NCBI RefSeq assembly: GCF_027497255.1
Contig: NZ_CP114903.1
Location: forward strand, 3,224,001 to 3,288,000
Reading direction: 5' to 3'
DNA from: Micromonospora sp. WMMD882
GTDB taxonomy: Bacteria; Actinomycetota; Actinomycetes; Mycobacteriales; Micromonosporaceae
Length of the DNA: 64,000 nt
The notes beneath the pieces were generated by a model, which did not search any database, was not told the DNA's origin, and worked only from the letters and a program-made list of their open reading frames with translations. Both the position numbers and the translations under genes were made by a program. Positions 1 to 9,085 of the stretch are shown here, one piece after another (positions within the stretch are counted from its first letter, which is position 1; the number at the start of each line of letters is the position of its first letter).

Positions 1-237
1 CTGGACGACTCGACCATGTCGACCGTACGGGCGCTGCACCAGGTCGCCGAACGGCGCGGGGCGTCCCTGGCCCAGCTCGCGCTGACCTGGGCGCTGCGGG
101 ACCCCAGGATGACCAGCCTGATCATCGGGGCGAGCAGCGTGGGGCAACTGGAGGCGAACCTCGCGGCGGTGGCCCAGCCGGCGCTGTCCGCCGACGAGTT
201 GGCCGAGATCGACCAGATCCTCGTGGACGGCCGGTAG
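1..237 (+). CDS. Aldo/keto reductase, C-terminal fragment (5' end outside window)
   Basis: The reading frame is open from base 1 to a TAG stop, so only the last 78 residues are present. They match the end of the aldo/keto reductase TIM barrel: a helix with SLAQLALTWALRDP, the strand SLIIGASS that binds the NADPH phosphate region, and the helix with QLEANL. This C-terminal pattern is typical of the AKR14/YghZ-like and potassium-channel-beta-like families, which reduce aldehydes or ketones with NADPH in the cytosol. Substrate and catalytic tetrad lie outside the window. It is convergent with the minus-strand lipoprotein gene that follows. Confidence 0.85.
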   Translation: MDDSTMSTVRALHQVAERRGASLAQLALTWALRDPRMTSLIIGASSVGQLEANLAAVAQPALSADELAEIDQILVDGR

Positions 238-251
238 GCCACCGCCCCGGG

Positions 252-1217
252 TCAACCCGGTCCGCCACCGCCGACGACGCCCCGGGCGCGGCGCGTCGCC
301 GCGCTCCGCAGGTGGGCGGCGCGGTCGAGGTCCGCCCGCTGCCCGGCGGGCAGCGCCGTGGCGTGCCGGCGGCCCTCCCGGTCCACCGCGTCGGGCAGAC
401 CGGCGGCCAGCGCGCACTCCCCGTCGGCGACGGCTATCCGGATCTCGGCCTGCCTGGCGACGTGCACGTCGACTACCGACGCCCGTTTGCGGTGCGCGTC
501 GGCACGGGCCTCCAACATCGATTCGTACGCGTACCCCCGGCCATTCATGCAATTCTTCCAGGACGTTTCCGTTACCCGCACGGCAGCGCTTTCGGCTATT
601 TGTCGACGCAGGGTGTTGTGGATTTCCTGCGGCACGTAGAAAACGCGGGCCGCGTCGAGGATGTCGCCGTACAGTTCCGTCCTGCTCTCGGCGACGCAGC
701 CGGTGACGCCGATCGTGAACTCGAGCCCACCGGCCAACCGCAGCACGGCCCGTCGTCCGGGGTCGCCGGTGAGCGCCCGGACGTAGTCGTCCCGCCGCGC
801 GGGCGGCAGACCGGGCGGGTAGTCGCCGTCCGGCGCGGGTGGGGAGACGCCGAGACCGTAGCCCCACTGGCGACGGACCGCCAGGTTCGGCTGCCAGGGA
901 TCGTCGTCGCCCGCCGTGCCGCCGCCCTCGCCCGGAGTCGGCTGACCGAACCCCCGGGCGGCCATGCAGCGCCTGGTCAGCTCGCGCTCGGCCCGCTGGA
1001 GCAGCCGTTCGTCGTCCCAGTAGGGCCCGGCGCGCACGGCCAGGTCCAGCGCCGCGCCGCTGAGCGGCGTCGCCGCGCCCGGGGCCGAGGTGTCGCCGCG
1101 CGACCCCGGCGGCGGGCCGGCCGGGCCTGCCGGCCGCGCGTGAACGCAGCCGGCAAGCGCCGTGACCAGCAGGGCGGCCGCGACCCCGACGGCGACGTGT
1201 CGCCCGCTCGGTCGCAT
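252..1217 (-). CDS. Predicted lipoprotein of unknown function
   Basis: A 321-residue protein whose N-terminus has Arg/His charges, a hydrophobic stretch and the lipobox LAGC (Cys about residue 25), so it should be lipidated and anchored on the outer face of the membrane. The mature part has several cysteines (around TRRCMAARGFG, VTGCVAE and WKNCMNGRGY), helical character and no domain I recognise. The ATG at 1217 gives a proper signal; the same frame runs on to 1646 but lacks a leader there. It starts 11 bases after the stop of the I36 inhibitor gene, so the two are probably co-transcribed secreted products. Function unknown. Confidence 0.75.
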   Translation of the reverse strand: MRPSGRHVAVGVAAALLVTALAGCVHARPAGPAGPPPGSRGDTSAPGAATPLSGAALDLAVRAGPYWDDERLLQRAERELTRRCMAARGFGQPTPGEGGGTAGDDDPWQPNLAVRRQWGYGLGVSPPAPDGDYPPGLPPARRDDYVRALTGDPGRRAVLRLAGGLEFTIGVTGCVAESRTELYGDILDAARVFYVPQEIHNTLRRQIAESAAVRVTETSWKNCMNGRGYAYESMLEARADAHRKRASVVDVHVARQAEIRIAVADGECALAAGLPDAVDREGRRHATALPAGQRADLDRAAHLRSAATRRARGVVGGGGPG

Positions 1218-1228
1218 CCCCGGGTCGC

Positions 1229-1660
1229 CTACCCGCAGAACCACTTGTTGGAGCTGATGACGTTGTTCCAGTTGCCCCCGCTCGGCCGCTTCCAGTCGGC
1301 GAGGTTCGCCGCCCCGGTGTCCCGCTTGATGACCCAGGGGTCGCCCCCGTAGTTGGCGGCCGAGTGGACCACCGCGTCGCAGCTCAGCCCCTCGTTCCAG
1401 ATGGACGAGGCGCAGTCGTTCCAGGTGCCGGACGGGCAGCCGGACCGCGGGAAGGCGGTCCAGTTCGTGTTCGCCCCGGAGAGCTTCCCCGGCGTGCCCG
1501 CGTAGTTGGTGCCGTCCCAGAAGCACAGGTAGCCGCTCTCCTGCGGACAGTCGGCGTGGGCGGCCTGGGCGGCCGGCGCGAGAGCGACGGCTCCGGCCCC
1601 GGCGGCCAGGACGACCCCGACCGCGGCCGCAGCCGTCCGACGCCACGATTTCGATGCCAT
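1229..1660 (-). CDS. Secreted peptidase inhibitor family I36 protein
   Basis: A 143-residue exported protein with a Sec signal (residues 1-34, ending AQAAHA). The mature domain of about 110 residues is rich in Cys, Trp and Asn with YLCFWDGTNYAG and a WNDCASSIWN segment. This is the actinobacterial peptidase-inhibitor I36 / beta-gamma-crystallin-like fold known from the Streptomyces metalloproteinase inhibitor SMPI. Six cysteines could form disulfides. The ATG is preceded by a good GGGGAGG Shine-Dalgarno. Members inhibit thermolysin-type proteases, but many are uncharacterised, so the inhibitory role is inferred from family. Confidence 0.85.
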   Translation of the reverse strand: MASKSWRRTAAAAVGVVLAAGAGAVALAPAAQAAHADCPQESGYLCFWDGTNYAGTPGKLSGANTNWTAFPRSGCPSGTWNDCASSIWNEGLSCDAVVHSAANYGGDPWVIKRDTGAANLADWKRPSGGNWNNVISSNKWFCG

Positions 1661-1833
1661 GGACAACCTCCCCGTGAATGGTGAAGCGCGATTTCGCGCA
1701 TTTCCAGGATTGCCGGCGGGGAGATCGAAGACAATTGGCGGGCCATGTCCGATCGAGGACAGGCTGCGTGCGCCGCCGACGCTTTCCGGGCCGGCGCAGG
1801 GGTCCGTCCGGCCGGGCCCCTGCGCCGGTTCGG

Positions 1834-3447
1834 TCACTGGTAGAGGGTGCCGGTGCCGACGTCCCGGATCGCGCCGGAGAGGTTGCCGGCGAAGTCGTTG
1901 CCCGGCCCGACCACCGTCGCCCGGCAGCCGCTGGCGACGATGTGCAGCCCGTACCGTTGGGTCCTGGCGCTCTGGTCGTCGGTGGCGATGTTGCCGGCGA
2001 CGATGTTGTCCTGGCAGGGGATCCCGCTGGGCGTGGTGATCCGGATGCCGTCCCGGCCGGACGTGTCGTCGGAGCTGTTGGTGATGTGGTTGTTCATGAT
2101 CTGGTTGGCCTCTCCCCCGTCGACGCTGACGCCGTCCTGACCGGCCTGGTCGATGCGGTTGCCGGTGAGCACGTTGCGGTCGGAGGTCTTGTTCGGCTGG
2201 TCGGCGCCGCTGGAGGAGCGGTTGACCTGGATGCCGTGCCCGCCGACGTGGCTGATCCGGCAGCCGGTGACCGTGGTCCGGCTCGCCGCCAGCAACTCGA
2301 TCCCGTCGCTGGCCACACCGGTGACCACGCAGTCCCGCACGGTGTTGCCGGTGGAGCTCCACCCCTGGTTCTTGCCGTCGAAGACGATGCCGCGGCCCCG
2401 GGCGGCGTTCACCCGGACCCGTTCCACCAGCACGTCGACGCCGTCGTCGAAGTCCAGGGCGTCGCTGGTGGAGCGGGTCGGGCCGCCGGCCGAGACGGTC
2501 AGGTCCCGGATCGTCATCCGTACCGCCCCCTTGGTGTTGAACGGCTCGGTGTCGGCGCTGGCGCTGCTGGAGTTGCGGATGACCGTCAGGTCCATGCCGG
2601 CCCCGACGAACTCGACGTCCGCCACCTCCACGATCTTGAAGTAGTCGGTGCCGAGGTCGAACGTGCCCGCGCCGAACCGGATGGTGCCGCCGCCGCGGCC
2701 GTCCAGCTCGGTGACCGCGCTCTCCACCACCGTCTTCAACCGGCCGGTGTAGGTGTGGCCGGTGGTCTCGGAGACCGCCTGGTAGGTGCTCGACCCGATC
2801 TTGGTCACCAGGTACGGCGACGGGCTCGGCGGCGCCGGCACGATCAGCTCCGGCTTCTCCGTCCCCTCCCGGCTGGTGATCCGGACGCCGGTGTCGTTGC
2901 CGGTGGTCAGGGCGAAGGTGACCGGGCCGTTCCCGGTGACCAGCTCCGAGACGTCCACCGACACCCAGGTGCCCGCCTCGACCGGGCCGCTGCTGCCGAC
3001 CACGGGCCCGACCGGCGGGGCGTTGTGGTACGTCAGCGTGGTCTCGCCCCACGGCTCGTCACCGACGTCGCGGACCTCCACGCCGGTGCTGCTGCCCGTC
3101 TCCACGTGGAAGCGGAGCACCCCGGTGGAGTCGGCGTCCGCCCCCCGGACGTCGAACCGCAGGTAGGCGACCACGACGGGCACCCCGTCCACTTTCAGGT
3201 AGGAGCCGGCGCCCTGGTTCCTCGTCGGATTCATGCTGTCCGCCCAGGCGTCGGCGACCGGGTTCAGCGCCGCCCGGGTGGCCGGGCCGCCCGCCCCGGC
3301 GGCCCGCGCCGTCAGGTGGTCGGACGTGGCCGCGTGGGCGGTCGTGGCGGTCGTCGGGGCGACGGCGAGCACGGCGTACGCCGCCACCGCCCCCAACCCC
3401 AGCGCCGCCGCCGGTCGGACGAGCCGACCGCGTGTCGTTCGGGTCAT
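1834..3447 (-). CDS. Secreted DNRLRE/CBM-like plus parallel beta-helix protein
   Basis: 537 residues with a signal peptide (about 1-40). Residues about 55-205 form a DNRLRE/CBM96-type beta-sandwich (VADAWADSM, YLRFDV, WVSVDVSELV, GVRITSRE). Residues about 225-537 form a right-handed beta-helix with pectate-lyase-like turns (asparagine-rich GNTVRDCVVTG, NVLTGNRIDQAG, NQIMNNHITN). Such proteins bind or cleave acidic polysaccharides, but I cannot point to a catalytic triad. A strong purine-rich Shine-Dalgarno precedes the ATG. The gene follows the glycan operon after a long hairpin, so it probably has its own promoter or is expressed by read-through. A role in handling the extracellular polysaccharide made by the upstream genes is inferred. 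Confidence 0.8.
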   Translation of the reverse strand: MTRTTRGRLVRPAAALGLGAVAAYAVLAVAPTTATTAHAATSDHLTARAAGAGGPATRAALNPVADAWADSMNPTRNQGAGSYLKVDGVPVVVAYLRFDVRGADADSTGVLRFHVETGSSTGVEVRDVGDEPWGETTLTYHNAPPVGPVVGSSGPVEAGTWVSVDVSELVTGNGPVTFALTTGNDTGVRITSREGTEKPELIVPAPPSPSPYLVTKIGSSTYQAVSETTGHTYTGRLKTVVESAVTELDGRGGGTIRFGAGTFDLGTDYFKIVEVADVEFVGAGMDLTVIRNSSSASADTEPFNTKGAVRMTIRDLTVSAGGPTRSTSDALDFDDGVDVLVERVRVNAARGRGIVFDGKNQGWSSTGNTVRDCVVTGVASDGIELLAASRTTVTGCRISHVGGHGIQVNRSSSGADQPNKTSDRNVLTGNRIDQAGQDGVSVDGGEANQIMNNHITNSSDDTSGRDGIRITTPSGIPCQDNIVAGNIATDDQSARTQRYGLHIVASGCRATVVGPGNDFAGNLSGAIRDVGTGTLYQ

Positions 3448-3475
3448 TTCTTCTCTCCCTCCCCGGCCCCCGGGC

Positions 3476-3519
3476 GGCCCCGTCCCCGGGCGTCGACGGC
3501 GACGCCCGGGGACGGGGCC
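3476..3519 (-). terminator. Strong hairpin, 19-bp perfect stem
   Basis: Arms 3476-3494 and 3501-3519 are perfectly complementary with a 6-base loop. The hairpin begins directly after the stop codon of the GH99-like gene and ends 28 bases before the beta-helix gene start. There is no T-run, as is common for actinomycete terminators. It probably ends or attenuates the glycan operon transcribed from about 11600. Confidence 0.75.
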
Positions 3520-6006
3520 TCAGAGGTCCACTGGGTCCACCTGCGGGGCGGCGCCCCGCTGGGTCGGTGGGGTGACCGCGGACCGGGCCCGGCGGCGGCG
3601 GTACACCAGCCACAGCGGCAGCAGCGCCCCGACGGCGGCGGTGGCGACCAGCGCCGCCCAGGCGGGCAGCCCCCAGGGCCGCTCGTCGGAGGTGGCGTGA
3701 CTGTCCATCAGCACGTCGTGGTCGACGCTGCGGCCGAGCAGATCGGCGAGGACGTCCAGGTACGTCTCGCCGTACTGCCTGCTCGGCTCGATGTGGGTGT
3801 TCTCGCTGAACTCGTTCCAACTGATCACGCCGAGCGCGTCCGGTGACGAGCCCCGGGCGGCGGCGAACGAGGCCCGCAACGTCTCGCCGTCGCGGCGGTC
3901 GACGTCCCGCCGGCCGCCGAGCATCCGGGCGTCGAAGCCGGGCGCGACCGGGGCGATCCACAGTCCGCCGGTACGTTTCACGGCCTCGGACATCGCGGCG
4001 AGTTTCCGGTCCGCCTTCTCCTTGAGCGGGTCGGCGGAGGACCAGTAGTACGCCTGACCGTCCAGCGCGACGCGGGTCGCCGCCACCGCGTCGACGTTCT
4101 TGGCGTTGCCGAGGACGAGCAGCCGGCGGCGGGCCTGCCCGACGGTGGCGTCGATCTGCTCGGCGGTGAACTTCTCGCTGCCCGTCCAGACCACCACCGG
4201 TTTGTCGAAGATGCCGAAGACCGGCTCGTCGGCGTACCGGTCGGCGAAGTGGTCGAGGTCGGCGCGGACCGTCTCGAACGGCAACGGCTCGCGGGCGAAG
4301 TCCAGCCCCTGGTAGACGATGCCGAGCTTGAAGTCCTCCTGCCGGCTGACCTCGACCAGCGTGGCGAGGCGGGCGTCGAGCTGCGGGGTGCGCTTCCAGG
4401 AGACCAGGAAGCCGTGGATGCCGGCGGCCTTGGCCATCCGCACGTGCCGCCGCATGATCTCCGTGTCGTCGCTGGAGTACCGCCCGACCAGCGGATAGTC
4501 GGTCTTGGCCCGGTTCCAGGAGGACGGGTTGAACCAGATGTAGTAGTAGGCCAGCACCGGCACCGCCGCCGCGCCGCCGACCGGCGCGCCCGCCCCCGAC
4601 CCGGCGGCCGACGCCACGGCAGGGCCGTCGGCCGGCGCTGTGGCCGGGGTCGCTGCCGGCGGGGCGGCCGTTGCGGCCCGCGCGCCGGGGTCGGCGACCG
4701 GGATCGGGGACAGCAGACCCAGCAGGGCCGCGACCGCCACGACCGCGCCGTGCCGGCCCACCGGACTGCCCTGCCGCGACGTCTCGACCGCCGGCCCGCC
4801 GGGCAGCGGCCCGGTCGCGTCCCGGGCCGCCGGTACCGCCGGGACCGGAGCCTCGGACGGCTGCCCTGCCCGGACGGGAGCGTCGGCCGGAACGGGAGCC
4901 TCGGGCGCCTCGCCTGCCGGAACGGGAACGTCGGGTGTCCGGGCGGCCGGGGTGGGCGTCGGGCGCCGACGGGACCGGCCCGGGCGGCCGAGCCGGAGCG
5001 GGACGGCCCGGATCCGGACGGCGGGACGGAGCAGGGCACGGGCCAGGTGCGGACGGCCGACCAGGATCAGGCCGACCGCCACGGTCAGCAGCCCGAGCAC
5101 CACCAGGGCCAGGTCGAGCGGGCTGATCACGCTGAGCATCACCTGCTGGTCCCGGCTGATGCTGACCGGCCGGGCGAAGGAGACCCCGCCCCCGAGCGGC
5201 TTCACCTCGTACGTGCCCCGGGGCAGGTCGGGAACGAGGACGCTGCCGTCGACGCCGAACCGCAGCCGCTCGACCCGACCGTCGGCCCGGGTCAGCGCCA
5301 CGCCCTCGGCGGCCTGCCGACTGAAGAGCATGTCGGTGGCGGCGAAGGAGACCTTGAAGAACAGCAGTTGGATCACCCACGCCTGCGTCTCCCAGGGCAC
5401 GAAGCGCTGCGCGCCCCGGTTCACCACCGACGTGCCGTCCACCACCACGCTGTCCACCACGTAGTAGAGCTGCTTCGAGGCGAGCCCACGTGGTCCCTGC
5501 TGGGTACGGCTCTCGGCCACCCAGCGGGGTCGGGTCAGCTCCGCCCCGCTCATCTGGTGGATCTCACCGGTGCTGCTGCGCAGCCGCAGCTCGGTGATCC
5601 GGTCGGCCGGCACCGGGACGCCGAACCGCTCGACGAAGCTCCACGACACCTGCCGTACGGTGCGCAGCCCGACCTCGACGACCCGTTTCACGCCGGCGTC
5701 CGGGCTGCCCCGGAAGCGGTCGAAGATCACCCGCCGGTCCGGGGCGACGGTCGTCTCCGGGATGTCGAGCCGGCTCTCCAGGCCGAGGAAGTTGCGCACC
5801 GGCACGGCGATGCGCCCGTGCCGGTCGGATCGGGCGGTGCTGCCGTCGACGGTGACCCGCACGCCGGCCAGGGGCGGCACGGTCTGCAGGCGCAGCACGC
5901 CGGGTCGGGTGGCCCGGGAACCGTCGGCGGCGGCGTTGCCCGGGGTCAGCGCCAGCAGGGTCACCGTCACCAGCAACGGCAGCAGGCGGCGGGTGGGTCC
6001 GGTCAT
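3520..6006 (-). CDS. Membrane-anchored GH99-like TIM-barrel protein
   Basis: 828 residues. There is a signal peptide (about 1-27), then an extracytoplasmic beta-rich region with an Ig-like/carboxypeptidase-regulatory pattern (about 30-300). A membrane segment (VVLGLLTVAVGLILV, about 312) is followed by a long Pro/Ala linker with another hydrophobic stretch. The catalytic-type domain (about 500-780) starts VPVLAYYYIWFNPSSW and ends with GVISWNEFSENTHIEP, the hallmark of GH99/GH71-like and WbsX-like TIM barrels. A C-terminal hydrophobic helix and Arg-rich tail follow. GH99 enzymes are endo-acting mannosidases, so it may trim or release the surface glycan. The start ATG overlaps the previous stop (ATGA), so translation is coupled to the phosphoesterase. 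Confidence 0.8.
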   Translation of the reverse strand: MTGPTRRLLPLLVTVTLLALTPGNAAADGSRATRPGVLRLQTVPPLAGVRVTVDGSTARSDRHGRIAVPVRNFLGLESRLDIPETTVAPDRRVIFDRFRGSPDAGVKRVVEVGLRTVRQVSWSFVERFGVPVPADRITELRLRSSTGEIHQMSGAELTRPRWVAESRTQQGPRGLASKQLYYVVDSVVVDGTSVVNRGAQRFVPWETQAWVIQLLFFKVSFAATDMLFSRQAAEGVALTRADGRVERLRFGVDGSVLVPDLPRGTYEVKPLGGGVSFARPVSISRDQQVMLSVISPLDLALVVLGLLTVAVGLILVGRPHLARALLRPAVRIRAVPLRLGRPGRSRRRPTPTPAARTPDVPVPAGEAPEAPVPADAPVRAGQPSEAPVPAVPAARDATGPLPGGPAVETSRQGSPVGRHGAVVAVAALLGLLSPIPVADPGARAATAAPPAATPATAPADGPAVASAAGSGAGAPVGGAAAVPVLAYYYIWFNPSSWNRAKTDYPLVGRYSSDDTEIMRRHVRMAKAAGIHGFLVSWKRTPQLDARLATLVEVSRQEDFKLGIVYQGLDFAREPLPFETVRADLDHFADRYADEPVFGIFDKPVVVWTGSEKFTAEQIDATVGQARRRLLVLGNAKNVDAVAATRVALDGQAYYWSSADPLKEKADRKLAAMSEAVKRTGGLWIAPVAPGFDARMLGGRRDVDRRDGETLRASFAAARGSSPDALGVISWNEFSENTHIEPSRQYGETYLDVLADLLGRSVDHDVLMDSHATSDERPWGLPAWAALVATAAVGALLPLWLVYRRRRARSAVTPPTQRGAAPQVDPVDL

Positions 6007-7478
6007 CGTGACCTCCGTCCGTCCGGTCCACGACCACGACGCAGGGCCGCCGCCGTGACGAGCGCGCCGACCAGGGCCACCGCCATCGCGTACGAGGCGT
6101 AGACCGGCGCCGGCTCCGGTCGGGCGACCGGCGCCGGGTTGCGTTCGCCGTTGAGCAGGTGACCGGGTCGGGGTGGGGACTCGAAGTCGAACGCGCCGAG
6201 GAAGGTCTCCGCTTTCCGGTCCCGGTCGGCCAGCGGCGCGACTCCCCAGTTGACCTGGATGAACTTGAGCACGGAGGTGAAGTCGAGGGTGGTCGAGTCC
6301 ACGTGCCCGCGCCGGGCGTACGGGCTGACCAGCACCGCCGGCACCCGGAAGCCGTACCCGTACCGGTCGACCTGCGGCGGGGTGACGTGGTCGTACCAGC
6401 CGCCCCAGTCGTCGTAGGACCAGAAGAACGCCGAGGAGTCCCACAGTGGGGAGCGCATGAGCTGGGTCAGCAGCGACCGGACCAGGGTCTGCCCGGCCCG
6501 GATGTTGCCCGGCGGGTGCTCGCTGTTGCCGGCCGGGGCGACGAAGGCCACCGCCGGCAGGTCGCCCTCGGCGGCGTCCTCGTAGTACTCGTCCAGGTCG
6601 ACGATCTTGCCGAACAGCTTCGGGTCGTCGATGTAGCGGGCGTACGCCAGCAGCGGCACCCAGATCACCTGCGCGCCCCGGTCGATCTCCTCCTCGGCGG
6701 TCCGGGTCCGGTAGGTGATCGTCGGGTCGTAGTTCTGCACGTAGAACTTCCAACTGATCCCGGCGGCCTCCAGCCGGTCGAAGATCGTCGGGATGTCGCC
6801 CCAGCCGGTCGGCGGGATGAGCTCGGCGGGTCCGGCCGCGCCCGGCCCCCCGGTGACCCGGAACATGTGGTTGCGGATGCTGCCCGAGTTCGACGAGCTG
6901 AAGAACCGGTCGAAGATGGCGTACTCGTCGGCGACGTTCCAGTAGTAGGGCAGGTCCCGGTCGTCGTAGTAGGCCATCGCCATGGTGCCGTCCTTGCCCT
7001 GTTTGCTCACCCCCTCGACGAAGCCGTCCATCTTGCCGCCGTGGTACTGGGTGCGGAACGCCTCGGCCGAGTGGTCCAGGTCGATCGCGCCCCGGTCGCC
7101 GATGTGGAACGGCTCGACGCAGGGTTTCGACTCGCCCCGTTTCAGCGGCATGCAGACCCCGGCCGGGATGCCGTCGACGCCGGGGCGGGTGCCGAAGTAG
7201 TTGTCGAAGGTGTGGTTCTCCTGCATCAGGTAGACGAAATGCTTGATCGGGGTACTGGTGTCCGGCTTCCCGGCAGCGACCGCGCCCGGCCGGGCGGCAG
7301 CGGCCTCCGGCAGGGCGGCGGCCTCGGGCAGGGCGGCGGCCGGTCGGGCCGCGGCGGGAGCCGGGGCGGCGGTCAGCGGCACGGCGACGGCGAACAGCAG
7401 GGCCAGGCCCCCACCGAACGACCGCCGTACGCCGCTTCGGAGGCGCCGGACGCCGGGGACACGGAAGGAGTGGGTCAT
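6003..7478 (-). CDS. Secreted phospholipase C / acid phosphatase-like phosphoesterase
   Basis: 491 residues with a signal peptide, an Ala/Pro-rich linker repeating LPEAAA, and a full phosphoesterase domain (Pfam Phosphoesterase). The metal-binding signature QENHTFDNYFGT lies near residue 90 and the second conserved block SYDDWGGWYDHVTPP near residue 365. A C-terminal hydrophobic helix with an Arg-rich tail suggests anchoring to the membrane. Family members cleave phosphodiesters such as phosphatidylcholine or phosphoglycans. Here, between a GT39 enzyme and a GH99-like protein with 4-base overlaps on both sides, it may act on a phospho-linked glycan or lipid carrier. The exact substrate cannot be read from sequence. 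Confidence 0.85.
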   Translation of the reverse strand: MTHSFRVPGVRRLRSGVRRSFGGGLALLFAVAVPLTAAPAPAAARPAAALPEAAALPEAAAARPGAVAAGKPDTSTPIKHFVYLMQENHTFDNYFGTRPGVDGIPAGVCMPLKRGESKPCVEPFHIGDRGAIDLDHSAEAFRTQYHGGKMDGFVEGVSKQGKDGTMAMAYYDDRDLPYYWNVADEYAIFDRFFSSSNSGSIRNHMFRVTGGPGAAGPAELIPPTGWGDIPTIFDRLEAAGISWKFYVQNYDPTITYRTRTAEEEIDRGAQVIWVPLLAYARYIDDPKLFGKIVDLDEYYEDAAEGDLPAVAFVAPAGNSEHPPGNIRAGQTLVRSLLTQLMRSPLWDSSAFFWSYDDWGGWYDHVTPPQVDRYGYGFRVPAVLVSPYARRGHVDSTTLDFTSVLKFIQVNWGVAPLADRDRKAETFLGAFDFESPPRPGHLLNGERNPAPVARPEPAPVYASYAMAVALVGALVTAAALRRGRGPDGRRSR

Positions 7479-9085
7479 GGACGTACCTCGTAAATGATGA
7501 TCACGGGGACCGGGGCCGCCCCGTCGGAGCCGTCGACGTACTCGGTGTGCACGACCCGGCCGTGGTAGCGGCGGACCAGGGTCAGCAGCCGCTCGGAGAA
7601 GTACTCCGAGCGACCGGCGGAGAACGAGTCCCAGACCACGTAGTGCACGTCGTTGGCGCGCAGCGACGCGTCCGGGTTGACCAGCGGCGTGTAGGACGGG
7701 TTGCGGTGCAGCGGGTTCGGACTCACCGACAGGCCGTAGCTCTGCCGGCTGCCGTAGTAGCGCACGATGTTCGCCATGGACGGGCCGACGGTCAGCACGA
7801 CCGAGCCCTCCGGGGTGTGCGCGGCCAGCCAGCGGCCGGCCTCCCGCCCGCCGGGCACCCCGCCGGAGCCGGCCAGGAACGTCGTCCGGCCGGCGTGGTT
7901 CACCGCGTTCCAGGCGGGGACCAGGAGGCTGACCGCGACCACCGCGACCAGGGCCAGCCGCAGCGCCGACGCCCGCCGGGCCAGCGCGGGCAGCCGGCCG
8001 GGCGCCGGCAGCGTCACCAGGCCACGGGCGGCCAGCACCACCAGCGGCACGGCGACCGGCAGCAGGTACTGGAAGCCCTTGACCGGCCAGAGCTGGAAGA
8101 ACACCACCGGCACGGCGATCCAGGACAGCAGCAGGGTCTCCCGCCAGGACCGCCGCCGATGGGCCCACCACAGGCCGCCGAGCGCCACCGCCACCACCAG
8201 CAGGCCGGCCGCGGTGGGGACGTTCTCCAGGTAGAAGCCCATCGGGTGGTTCGGTCGGCGGAACAACTGCCACACCAGGTAGTTGCGGCCGGTGCTGCTG
8301 CGCCCGGCGAGCGCCTGCGAGACGGGGTGGACCGCGAAGACCGCCACCACCACCGGCAGCGTGGCCAGGGTGAGCCGCACCGGCCGGCGCACCATCGGGG
8401 TGAGCGCGAGGAACGCGTAGACGCTGCCCGCGAGGACGACGCTGGTCTCCTTGGTCAGCATGGTCAGGCCGAGCATGCCGCCGGTCGCCAGGTACCAGCC
8501 GAGCCGCTGACCCTGCACGAACCGCGCCAGGCAGTACAGGGTCAGCGTCGCGAAGAACACCATCGGCCCGTCCAGCAGGACCTGCCGGGTCACCAGCACG
8601 TGGTACGGCATGACGGCCAGCAGCAGCGCGGCGACCAGCCCGACCCGCCGGTCGTACAGGCGGGCGCCCAGCGGGTAGACCGCGAGCACCGTGGCGACGC
8701 CGAACGCCACCACCACGACCCGACCGGCCAGGTCCACCTCACCGGTCCGGAAGAACGGCGACAGCAGGGCCTGGAAGAGCATCGGGTGCGCCCGGAACAC
8801 CGGGAACAGCTCCGCGTAGCGGGGGTTGCCGGCCAGCGAGGCGGCCTGACCGGCGTACACCGCCTCGTCGCTGTTGAAGCCGAGGGCGTCGAGCTGCCAG
8901 GCCCGGACCACGGTCGCCAGCGCGGCGATCGCGGCCAGCACGCCCAGCGCCGTCCACCGGCGGCGGGCCGCGTCCGGTCGGGTCGCCGCGTCGGCCGGTA
9001 CGGCGTCGACGTCGGACGGCGGCAGCGGCCGGGTCGCGCCCCGCTGCTCCGGGGGCGTGGCCGAGGGGGCTCCGGTGACGCTCAC
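7475..9085 (-). CDS. GT39/ArnT-like polyprenyl-phosphate-sugar glycosyltransferase
   Basis: A 536-residue multispanning protein (about 10-11 hydrophobic helices) starting with GTG that overlaps the previous stop as GTGA. After the first helix comes the acidic loop FNSDEAVYAGQA, the position of the catalytic Asp/Glu in GT39 protein mannosyltransferases and ArnT-like GT-C enzymes. LVTRQVLLDGPMVF is a second family block. The C-terminal about 110 residues form an extracytoplasmic domain (GPSMANIVRYYGS, HYVVWDSF). It should transfer a sugar from a lipid-phosphate donor on the outer face of the membrane. The donor could be the lipid-linked sugar made by the GT2 domain of the upstream fusion gene, to which it is translationally coupled. 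Confidence 0.85.
   Translation of the reverse strand: MSVTGAPSATPPEQRGATRPLPPSDVDAVPADAATRPDAARRRWTALGVLAAIAALATVVRAWQLDALGFNSDEAVYAGQAASLAGNPRYAELFPVFRAHPMLFQALLSPFFRTGEVDLAGRVVVVAFGVATVLAVYPLGARLYDRRVGLVAALLLAVMPYHVLVTRQVLLDGPMVFFATLTLYCLARFVQGQRLGWYLATGGMLGLTMLTKETSVVLAGSVYAFLALTPMVRRPVRLTLATLPVVVAVFAVHPVSQALAGRSSTGRNYLVWQLFRRPNHPMGFYLENVPTAAGLLVVAVALGGLWWAHRRRSWRETLLLSWIAVPVVFFQLWPVKGFQYLLPVAVPLVVLAARGLVTLPAPGRLPALARRASALRLALVAVVAVSLLVPAWNAVNHAGRTTFLAGSGGVPGGREAGRWLAAHTPEGSVVLTVGPSMANIVRYYGSRQSYGLSVSPNPLHRNPSYTPLVNPDASLRANDVHYVVWDSFSAGRSEYFSERLLTLVRRYHGRVVHTEYVDGSDGAAPVPVIIIYEVRP

Noticed and set aside
312..1352. Long plus-strand reading frame opposite the lipoprotein gene
   Set aside because: The minus-strand frame has a lipobox signal and sensible composition; the plus frame is Arg/Gly/Pro-rich with no domain, a typical GC-rich shadow.
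1678..3846. 722-codon open frame on the plus strand
   Set aside because: It runs antisense through the I36, beta-helix and GH99 genes and has shadow composition; the minus-strand proteins have signals and recognisable folds.
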